A stretch of 64,000 nucleotides of DNA, from assembly GCF_000484535.1 (NCBI RefSeq), contig NC_022600.1:1240001-1304000 (forward strand), given 5' to 3'. The notes beneath the pieces were generated by a model that saw only the letters and a program-made list of their open reading frames with translations, was not told where the DNA came from and did no database searches. A program made the translations under genes and the position numbers. This stretch comes from Gloeobacter kilaueensis JS1. Its GTDB lineage: Bacteria; Cyanobacteriota; Cyanobacteriia; Gloeobacterales; Gloeobacteraceae. Positions 57,716 through 64,000 of this stretch are shown one piece after another (positions within the stretch are counted from its first letter, which is position 1; every line of letters starts with the position of its first letter).

Positions 57716-58597
57716 CTAGCGAATCGCCCGCCAGACAGCGATGAAGCTTCCCAGAACACCCAGGCTGACGCCAATGCCCAGCAGGATGAGCGGCAGGGTG
57801 GCGGGGCTGATCTGGCTTGTCTGCCACTGCAAAAAAGGCAAGAGTTCCAGCCGCTTTTGCTCGACGATCCGGCCAGTCGCCTGAATCAGCCCCCAGGCGA
57901 GCCCGGCACCGACGATGCCAAAAAGAAAGCCTTCGAGGATAAAAGGGGTCGCAATCCGCAGCGGGGTTGCCCCGACCAGTTGCATCACCTCGATCTCCTT
58001 GCGGCGCGAGAGGACGACCAGGCGAATCGTCGTCGTGATTACCGCCACCGTCGCCACGCTCAAGATGACCGTGAGTGCCAGTCCGACCCAGTGCATTGCC
58101 TCCTGGATCTGTCCCAGTCTCCGGGCAGCCTCCGAGCCGTAGCTCACCGTCTCGACCCCTTCGAGGTGCTTAATTTGCTGGGCAAGGGGGGCTACTGCCT
58201 CTGGCCTCGCGACCTGCACCCGCAAACTATCGACCAGCGGGTTGCCGCCCAGGCTGGCACTCGGGTCGCTCTCGACTCCCAGTTCTTTTTGCATCGCTGC
58301 CCAGGCTTGCTCGCGGGAGGTAGAAGCGATCTTTTCGATGCCCACGAAGGTCTTGAGTGTCGGCTCGACGCTGGCGGTGCGCACGCCGGGCTTGAGGTAG
58401 ATCGAGATTTCAAGCTGACTTCCGAGAGCAGAAACAGCCTCCTGCAGTTGCCAGGAAAATTGCAGGCCGAGGCCCAACAAAAATAGCAGCACCGAGAGGG
58501 TGCTCACGGCGGCCCAGATCATCCAGATGTTGCGGCGCAGGCCGGTGAACGTTTCGCGCAGAAGATAGTCGATCTGGCTGGTAGCGCGCTGAATCAT
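57716..58597 (-). CDS. ftsX: Cell-division ABC permease FtsX
   Basis: The protein has 293 residues from ATG 58597; the longer open frame upstream is a frameshifted reading of ftsE. Four transmembrane helices lie at about residues 25-46, 167-190, 215-238 and 262-285. The large extracytoplasmic loop after TM1 (LEISIYLKPGVRTASVEP) regulates peptidoglycan hydrolases at the septum. It works with FtsE, encoded 22 bp upstream on the same strand. Confidence 0.92.
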   Translation of the reverse strand: MIQRATSQIDYLLRETFTGLRRNIWMIWAAVSTLSVLLFLLGLGLQFSWQLQEAVSALGSQLEISIYLKPGVRTASVEPTLKTFVGIEKIASTSREQAWAAMQKELGVESDPSASLGGNPLVDSLRVQVARPEAVAPLAQQIKHLEGVETVSYGSEAARRLGQIQEAMHWVGLALTVILSVATVAVITTTIRLVVLSRRKEIEVMQLVGATPLRIATPFILEGFLFGIVGAGLAWGLIQATGRIVEQKRLELLPFLQWQTSQISPATLPLILLGIGVSLGVLGSFIAVWRAIR

Positions 58598-58619
58598 GGC
58601 GTTTTTTAACAGCAAGACT

Positions 58620-59384
58620 TTAAGTAGATAGCGGCAGTTCCCGCAGATTACCGGCTTCGAGGCGAATAATCCGCTGGGCAAAAGCCTGGACGAGCTGTTC
58701 GTTGTGGCAGGTGACGACGACGGTGACACCGATAGTGTGCAGGCGCTTGAGAATCTGCAGAACCGTCCAGGCATTGTGGGTGTCGAGGTTGCCCGTCGGT
58801 TCGTCCGCCAGCAATAGCGGCGGGGTATGGACGATGGCGCGGGCAATGCTCACGCGCTGCTGCTCGCCGCCGGAGAGCTGTTCAGGAAAACACTGGGCTT
58901 TGGCTGCCAGGCCAACCATGCGCAGGGCCGGGCCTACCCGGCGGCGGATCTCAGAGCGGGCGAAGCCCTGGGCGTGGAGGACGACGGCGACATTCTCTTC
59001 GACCGTCTTGCTTAAAATCAACTGGTAATCTTGAAAGACGACGCCGATGCGGCGGCGCAGGTGGGCGAGGGCGCGGCCCCGCAGGTTGCGCAGAAGGTTG
59101 CCCTCCATCTCGACTTGCCCCTCGCTCGGCTGCTCGGCTCCGTAGAGCAGTTTGAGCAGGGTGGATTTTCCGGCCCCCGAGTCGCCCGTAATGAACAAAA
59201 AATCGCCCGCGTGGATGCGCAGGTTGACCGATCGCAGGCTGCAGCAGCCGTTGGTATAGATCTTGGTGACGTTGTGCAGTTGCGCGATCGTCTTACTTGT
59301 AGAGACCACGGTAGCCGCGTCACTCTCAGGTGTCGTCGTCGGCCTGGTCCCGGTGAGCCAGGGGTTAGCGGAGAGTTTGAACAT
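58620..59384 (-). CDS. ftsE: Cell-division ATP-binding protein FtsE
   Basis: The 254-residue protein includes an N-terminal extension of about 30 residues not seen in E. coli FtsE. Walker A is [16 protein letters not shown], the signature [14 protein letters not shown], and Walker [13 protein letters not shown]. It energises FtsX for septal peptidoglycan cleavage. Its start overlaps the tagA-like stop by one base, so the three genes form an operon. Confidence 0.93.
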   Translation of the reverse strand: MFKLSANPWLTGTRPTTTPESDAATVVSTSKTIAQLHNVTKIYTNGCCSLRSVNLRIHAGDFLFITGDSGAGKSTLLKLLYGAEQPSEGQVEMEGNLLRNLRGRALAHLRRRIGVVFQDYQLILSKTVEENVAVVLHAQGFARSEIRRRVGPALRMVGLAAKAQCFPEQLSGGEQQRVSIARAIVHTPPLLLADEPTGNLDTHNAWTVLQILKRLHTIGVTVVVTCHNEQLVQAFAQRIIRLEAGNLRELPLST

Positions 59385-60112
59385 CAGTACCGCACTCCTC
59401 TTTTAAGAATGGCCAGGGCAAATTTGGGCAGAGCCAGCATCCGTCTGGCGCGCCAGGGCTCCCGGTAGAGGCGATAGAGCCACTCCAGGTAGTTTTCACG
59501 CAGCCAGCGCGGGGCGCGCTCCTTGGTGCCGGCCCAGATATCGAAGCTGCCACCGACACCGACGTAGACGATATCGGGCAATTTTTGCCGGGCCTGCTCG
59601 ATCCAGTACTCCTGCTTGGGCACCCCCAGGCCGACCAGCACGACCTCGCTCTGACAGCGCCGCAGCTCATCTGTCAGTGCTTCTGTATCTTCGGGGCCAA
59701 AAAAACCGTCGCGCCAGCCGCAGAGCACCAGCCCGGCGTAGCGCTCGCGCCAGAGTGTGGCCACACTCTCGGCCACCCCAGGGGCTGCCCCAAGCAAGAA
59801 GACCCTTGTCCGCCGTCTGGCCAGTGGTCCCATCGCGGCCTCGACAAGATCGATGCCCGCACAGCGGCGGATCTTGCGACCCACCCGCTGCAGCGCCCAG
59901 ACCACCCCGGCTCCGTCCGGCACAACCAGATCGGCGTTGCGAATGATCCGCGCCAGCCGCGCCTCGCGCTGGGCGAGCATCGCCATCTCGGCGTTGAGGG
60001 TCACGACATGACCACCCCTGCCCGCCTCCACCAGATGGACGAGCGAGGCGGTATAGTCGCCGGACAGGTGTACAGGCAGATCTAGAACGGGAGCAGTGGG
60101 CAGAACAGTCAC
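59384..60112 (-). CDS. WecG/TagA/CpsF-family glycosyltransferase
   Basis: The 242-residue protein starts at GTG 60112. The family pattern is clear: VVTLNAEMAMLAQREARL (catalytic Asp region nearby), ADLVVPDGAGVVWAL, VVLVGLGVPKQEYWIEQAR and the C-terminal EYLWRL-like ENYLEWLYRLYREPWRARR. Members add N-acetylmannosamine or similar sugars to lipid-linked precursors of surface polymers. The acceptor cannot be told here. It lies upstream of ftsE-ftsX. Confidence 0.9.
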   Translation of the reverse strand: MTVLPTAPVLDLPVHLSGDYTASLVHLVEAGRGGHVVTLNAEMAMLAQREARLARIIRNADLVVPDGAGVVWALQRVGRKIRRCAGIDLVEAAMGPLARRRTRVFLLGAAPGVAESVATLWRERYAGLVLCGWRDGFFGPEDTEALTDELRRCQSEVVLVGLGVPKQEYWIEQARQKLPDIVYVGVGGSFDIWAGTKERAPRWLRENYLEWLYRLYREPWRARRMLALPKFALAILKRGVRY

Positions 60113-60176
60113 CGATAGTTGAGATTGCCTGGGTCAGGACAATCTAACCACTCCAGAGACGCCCTTGGCAAGCCAA

Positions 60177-60722
60177 TCAGCTGTTCCAGCGATCAAATAT
60201 GCAGATCATTTTTTCGAGCAGACGGCCCAGGCGCTCAAGCCAGGGTGCATGTTCACTTTCTTGTTCTACGAGCAGTACGGCCTCGGTGGACCGCAGCCAG
60301 AGCACCGCACCGCTGCCGGGCGTCCAGGCAAGCCAGCGGTTGAGGCGGTTGAGGGAGCAGGGCAGATCGTGGAGGATCACCAGATCGAACTGGCCGCTCT
60401 GCTGAAGGGTGTCGAGAACTTGCAGCCCCTCGTCGATGCTCGCCACACCGATGCGGGCGTTGCGACCGGAGCGGTTGAGCAACCGCCACTGCAGGGTGAG
60501 CCGACCACCGTCGATCACCGCGCACCGCCAGCCGCGCCGGTTGAGTGAGCCAATCAACCGGTGCAGGTGCCGACCGGGCTGCCTCACTATGGGCCAGCTG
60601 CGCAAAAAAGTGTCAAGGAGCCACTCCGGCGGCCCCGTCTCAATCGAAATAACCGAGCGGGCAGCGGACAGCGGGCGCGGACGGAGAGCAACCATCTGGA
60701 ACAGCCATGAACGACTGTCCAT
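60177..60722 (-). CDS. 181-residue Trp/Arg-rich protein, unrecognised
   Basis: The protein begins MDSRSWLFQMVALRPRP. It is rich in Trp and Arg. The alternating strands and helices (CAVIDGGRLTLQWRLL, DLVILHDLPCSLNRLNRWL) suggest an alpha/beta domain without a Walker A motif. I could not place it. It lies between ndhE and the glycosyltransferase. Confidence 0.55.
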   Translation of the reverse strand: MDSRSWLFQMVALRPRPLSAARSVISIETGPPEWLLDTFLRSWPIVRQPGRHLHRLIGSLNRRGWRCAVIDGGRLTLQWRLLNRSGRNARIGVASIDEGLQVLDTLQQSGQFDLVILHDLPCSLNRLNRWLAWTPGSGAVLWLRSTEAVLLVEQESEHAPWLERLGRLLEKMICIFDRWNS

Positions 60723-60762
60723 ATCTTACCGGTATCCGGGACGTTTGTCCAGCTTCAGTGGT

Positions 60763-61071
60763 TTACCACTTGAGGAGGTTGAAATTTTCCATGTCGATCG
60801 TGTCGCGGTTGCGGTAGATGGCGAGCACGATCGCCAGACCAACCGCCGCTTCGGCGGCAGCCACCGTGATGACAAAGATCGCAAAGAGCTGGCCACGAAT
60901 ATTGTTGGGATCGACGAAGTTGGAGAAGGCGATCAAGTTGATGTTGACGGCGTTGAGCAACAGCTCGATCGACATCAGCACCCGCACGGCGTTGCGCGAG
61001 GTGACCAGGCCATAGAAGCCGATGCAGAAGAGGGCGGCACCGACCAGCAAAAAGGCGTTGAGGCTGAGCAT
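60763..61071 (-). CDS. ndhE: NDH-1 subunit NdhE (NuoK)
   Basis: This is a 102-residue protein with three transmembrane helices. [31 protein letters not shown]-type sequence, with the conserved membrane Glu of NuoK, and [17 protein letters not shown] are diagnostic. It is part of the proton-pumping arm of NDH-1, used in respiration and cyclic electron flow. It is last in the ndhI-ndhG-ndhE operon. Confidence 0.96.
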   Translation of the reverse strand: MLSLNAFLLVGAALFCIGFYGLVTSRNAVRVLMSIELLLNAVNINLIAFSNFVDPNNIRGQLFAIFVITVAAAEAAVGLAIVLAIYRNRDTIDMENFNLLKW

Positions 61072-61089
61072 GGGCAGTTCTCCTTCTTC

Positions 61090-61689
61090 TTAACGGCCAG
61101 CGGTGGCGGTGGTCGCTTCGTCTACGTCCTCGCGGGGCCGCTCCGGCAGGGCAAGGGGTTCCAGGCCGTCGGCGGTGCGATCCGGGATGAACTCGCGCTG
61201 GGCAAGGATGATCGCTCCGACCATCGCAAGCAGCAGCAGAACCGAGGCGACCTCGAAGGGCAGGAGAAATTCACTGAAGAAGCGCTTGCCAATCTCGATC
61301 ACCGTATTCATCGCCACAGGGGTCTGCACCTGCCAGGGTACCTGGAAGATCGATGTGGCCAGCAGGGCAAATAATCCTGCGCAGACGAGGCCCGTGACGC
61401 TGCTGCGCGCCGAGAAGGCTCGCCTGCCTGGAGGGATGCGCTTGTTGACGAGCATGATCGCAAACAAGATGAGCACGTTGACCGCACCCACGTAGATGAG
61501 CACCTGGGCGGCAGCGACAAAATCGGCGTTCAGCAACACGTAGAGCCCGGAGACACCGATGAAGACCAGGCCCAGCAAAAAGGCAGAATGAACCATGCTG
61601 CGGAAGAGCACCACCCCCGCCGCGCCTCCTAAGACCATGGCGGTGAGGATGACGAAGCTGACCAGTTGAACGCCTTCGGAGAGTGCCAC
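61090..61689 (-). CDS. ndhG: NDH-1 subunit NdhG (NuoJ)
   Basis: This 199-residue protein has about five transmembrane helices (VVLFRSMVHSAFLLGLVFIG, QVLIYVGAVNVLILFAIMLV). The C-terminal hydrophilic tail is longer than in NuoJ, as common in cyanobacteria. It forms part of the membrane arm. Its start overlaps the ndhI stop by one base. Confidence 0.95.
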   Translation of the reverse strand: MALSEGVQLVSFVILTAMVLGGAAGVVLFRSMVHSAFLLGLVFIGVSGLYVLLNADFVAAAQVLIYVGAVNVLILFAIMLVNKRIPPGRRAFSARSSVTGLVCAGLFALLATSIFQVPWQVQTPVAMNTVIEIGKRFFSEFLLPFEVASVLLLLAMVGAIILAQREFIPDRTADGLEPLALPERPREDVDEATTATAGR

Positions 61690-62306
61690 TAGCTGCCCTC
61701 CTGCCGGTCGGGGTTGCTCTCAGCCGGCTTGAGGCGCGGTACGATCTCGTCGGGAAGTTCGCCCGCCCGGCGCTCGCCCACATCGGAGAGGTGGCCATCC
61801 ATCACGCCCTTGGGCAGATAAGCCAGTTCACGAATCGGGCGCACCATCGGATCGTCGATCGCCCGTACCGGCAGACGGCCCAGGGCAACATCGTCGAAGT
61901 TGAGTTCGTGGCGATCGTAGACCGAAAGTTCGTATTCTTCGGTCATCGACAGACAGGCGGTCGGGCAGTACTCGACGCAGTTGCCGCAGAAGATGCAAAC
62001 TCCAAAGTCGATCGAGTAAGAATTGAGTTCTTTTTTCTTGGTCTCTTTGTTGAACTCGTAGTCTACCACCGGCAGGTTGATCGGGCAGACCCGCACGCAG
62101 ACTTCGCAGGAGATGCACTTGGGCCGCTCGAAGTGAATCCGTCCGCGAAAGCGCTCCGAGGGAATCAGCTTTTCGTACGGGTACTGGACAGTCACCGGCT
62201 TGCGACGCATGTGATCGAAGACGACGCCCATGCCCTGACCGATGTATTTGGCCGATTCCAGCACTTCCCTGGCGTAGCCCCCAACCTTCTCCAGGAACTT
62301 TACCAT
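61689..62306 (-). CDS. ndhI: NDH-1 subunit NdhI (two 4Fe-4S ferredoxin-type)
   Basis: The 205-residue protein has two cluster motifs, [12 protein letters not shown] and [12 protein letters not shown]. Between and after them are [23 protein letters not shown] and [19 protein letters not shown], typical of NdhI. It relays electrons within NDH-1. The upstream neighbour in most cyanobacteria, ndhA, is absent; instead there is a divergent PrsW-like gene. Confidence 0.97.
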   Translation of the reverse strand: MVKFLEKVGGYAREVLESAKYIGQGMGVVFDHMRRKPVTVQYPYEKLIPSERFRGRIHFERPKCISCEVCVRVCPINLPVVDYEFNKETKKKELNSYSIDFGVCIFCGNCVEYCPTACLSMTEEYELSVYDRHELNFDDVALGRLPVRAIDDPMVRPIRELAYLPKGVMDGHLSDVGERRAGELPDEIVPRLKPAESNPDRQEGS

Positions 62307-62439
62307 TGCTAATATGCTCTTTCGATACTCAAGCTCATTTTAGGCGTAATTGCTTACAGAGGCTACCGGGCCGCCTACACCAGAGTGTAGCCCCCGCCTG
62401 GGGAGGTGCGAATAACATGAAGGCAGGGAGTACGTATAG

Positions 62440-64000
62440 ATGAACTTTCCAGTACCCAACTTCTTGCTGATCGCAGCTGCCCTCGCTCCTGCTCTGTTTT
62501 TGCTGGCGCTGTTGACTTTTTTGCCGAAGAGTGCGACGCGCTGGAGCGCTCCGCGCCCGCTGCAGACGGTGGTTATCGCCACGCTCACCGGCATCGCCTC
62601 GGCGGAGATGGCCCTGGTCGTCGAGGGCTGGCTGACAAAAAATCCCTGGCAATTTAGTTCGCTGGGGGTGCTCGCCCTCTTTTCGCTGGTGGTAGCCGGT
62701 TGCGCGGAGGAAGGGGCCAAGTATCTGTGTGTACGGCTCTATAGCTGGCGGCTACCGGTCTTTCGCGAACCGTTCGACGGCCTGCTCTACTGCGGTGCGG
62801 TCGGCCTTGGGTTCGGGGCAATCGAGAATATTTCTTACGTGAGTCAGGGCGGCCTCGGGACGGCGCTGACCCGCGCCCTGACCGCTGTTCCCTTCCACGG
62901 AATGCTCGGTCTGGTACTGGGCTACTTTTTGGGCCAGGCGAAGGTGCGGCAGCTGGCCGGTGAGCGCTGGGGCGGCCTCCATGCCCAGGGGCTGATCTTC
63001 GCTATCCTCCTGCATGGTCTGTACGACCTGTTTGCTTTTCAGTCCAGCCTGCCTTCGGAGATTGCCCTCTACGCGCTCCTGCTCGGTATGGGCCTCTGGA
63101 GTGTACGGACGATTCGCTCGACGCGGGCGATCTCACCCAGTTGGGGAGGCAGCACACCGCCGCCGCCCCCCCCGTTCGTGCCGCCGCCCCTGGTGGAGCG
63201 CAACCCGGTCGTTGCCGCAGTGCTCGGGCTTTTTCCAGGTGTGGGCCAGTTCTATAACCGCGAATATCAAAAGGGCTTTTTTCTGCTGGCGGCAGGAGTG
63301 CTCAATCTGGTGCTGTTGGCGGTGGTATGGCTACTGCTGAACGTGCCGCAGCTGCTGGTCGTTCTGCTGGTGGTTGCGGGCCTCGATCTCAATATCCGGC
63401 CTCAAGATCTGGAGATGCTCTCCAACTCGCCGGTGCTCACAGTCCTGGCGGTCCTTAACGCCGCCCTGTGCCTGGTGAGCGCCTTCGACGCCTACCGCAC
63501 CGCCCGCACCAACCGCTTCGACTACCTTGAGCCGCCCGAAAAGCGCGTGCGCACCGTCCAGTCCTTCAGCGCCTCCTACATGGGCCACCTGCTGGCGCTG
63601 TTTCTGGCGGTCCTGGTGCCGGTGATCGTCGGTGGCAAAGCGCGCTCCGAATCGAAGCAGTCCGGCCAGCCCGGTGCGATCGAATTCGACCTGGTGACTA
63701 CCCCCAAGAAGCTCGACGGCTTCAGCGGCAAACCCGAGGGCACCGCCAAGGGCAAGGACAAGCGCAACGCCCCTAAGATCAGCGCCCAAAAAAGCCCGAC
63801 CGTAAAAGCCCCCGGCCCCGCCCCCAAGCCCCAGGCAGCCCAGGAGGCCCAGGGATTGCCGCGCTCCTACAACGAGTATCTTTCCTGGAAAATCCGCCGC
63901 TACCACGATCTTTACTTCGATCAGGTTGGCCAGGGCCAGTACACCGTCGTCCAGTACGACATCGACGCCGTGGGCAACGTCAGCAACGTCCAGGTTCTCT
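62440..64000 (+). CDS. PrsW-like intramembrane protease fused to further membrane domain and a TonB-like tail (cut by window edge)
   Basis: The frame is open from ATG 62440 to the edge (520 codons). The N-terminal half has PrsW signatures: CAEEGAKYLCVRL (EExxK), GLLYCGAVGLGFGAIENI, PFHGMLGLVLGY and LLHGLYDLF. A Pro-run (PPPPPPFVPPP) leads to a second membrane block with GLFPGVGQFYNREYQKGFFLL, similar to TM2 domains. After another helix, a charged stretch ends in SYNEYLSWKIRRYHDLYF and VVQYDIDAVGNVSNVQVL, which looks like a TonB C-terminal fold. PrsW-type proteins cleave membrane-bound regulators. The arrangement is unusual. Confidence 0.78.
   Translation, partial: MNFPVPNFLLIAAALAPALFLLALLTFLPKSATRWSAPRPLQTVVIATLTGIASAEMALVVEGWLTKNPWQFSSLGVLALFSLVVAGCAEEGAKYLCVRLYSWRLPVFREPFDGLLYCGAVGLGFGAIENISYVSQGGLGTALTRALTAVPFHGMLGLVLGYFLGQAKVRQLAGERWGGLHAQGLIFAILLHGLYDLFAFQSSLPSEIALYALLLGMGLWSVRTIRSTRAISPSWGGSTPPPPPPFVPPPLVERNPVVAAVLGLFPGVGQFYNREYQKGFFLLAAGVLNLVLLAVVWLLLNVPQLLVVLLVVAGLDLNIRPQDLEMLSNSPVLTVLAVLNAALCLVSAFDAYRTARTNRFDYLEPPEKRVRTVQSFSASYMGHLLALFLAVLVPVIVGGKARSESKQSGQPGAIEFDLVTTPKKLDGFSGKPEGTAKGKDKRNAPKISAQKSPTVKAPGPAPKPQAAQEAQGLPRSYNEYLSWKIRRYHDLYFDQVGQGQYTVVQYDIDAVGNVSNVQVL

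Overview
The window looks like chromosome from a GC-rich cyanobacterium. Cyanobacterial markers are two Tic22-family proteins, an AgrE/ArgZ-type arginine dihydrolase, NDH-1 subunits NdhI/G/E, an SLH-OprB porin, a Gap2-type GAPDH, a LabA-like NYN protein, a DUF4079 protein and a group I intron in initiator tRNA-fMet. GC content, gene content and the absence of recognisable thylakoid genes make Gloeobacter my best guess; this is inference, as no database was searched.

Layout. 1-10 kb: rdgB (cut by the window edge), gap2, ubiX, a saccharopine-dehydrogenase-like oxidoreductase, tRNA-Gly(GCC), an ABC-2 permease, a sixA-glpK pair, tandem tic22 genes, prmC and infC. 10-17 kb: an alpha/beta hydrolase without its serine, agrE, a histidine kinase, a DUF4198 protein and dprA. 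16.3-21.7 kb: a type IV pilus/competence operon, pilD-pilMN(fused)-pilO-pilP-pilQ, beside divergent dprA. 21.8-31.4 kb: Uma2 nuclease, isochorismatase-like hydrolase, thiC with a TPP riboswitch, gnd, an ABC exporter, an M23 peptidase and a SagB-type oxidoreductase. 31.4-42.3 kb: mostly envelope and secreted proteins, plus murI, a polysaccharide deacetylase and a cyclophilin. 42.3-46.9 kb: moaA, metG, labA-like, rsmI and tRNA-fMet with a 267-nt group I intron.

46.8-50.0 kb is the clear accessory region. Directly behind tRNA-fMet lies an AT-rich two-gene cassette, an OLD-like ATPase and a small PD-(D/E)XK protein resembling the homing endonuclease I-Ssp6803I. It is bounded by a 31-bp perfect duplication of the tRNA 3' part. 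After it come remains of VapC and MazE, a VapB antitoxin and an intact MazEF-type pair.

50-64 kb: dnaN on the minus strand, then a 417-bp non-coding region with at least eight DnaA-box-like 9-mers and an AT-rich stretch, the probable chromosomal origin. Rightward are secreted and outer-membrane proteins, the porin, ftsE-ftsX, a WecG/TagA glycosyltransferase, ndhI-ndhG-ndhE without ndhA, and a PrsW-like membrane protein with a possible TonB-like C-terminus that runs off the window.

The most notable items are the tRNA-fMet/intron/endonuclease cassette, the origin beside dnaN, the pilM-pilN fusion and the Ser-less hydrolase.
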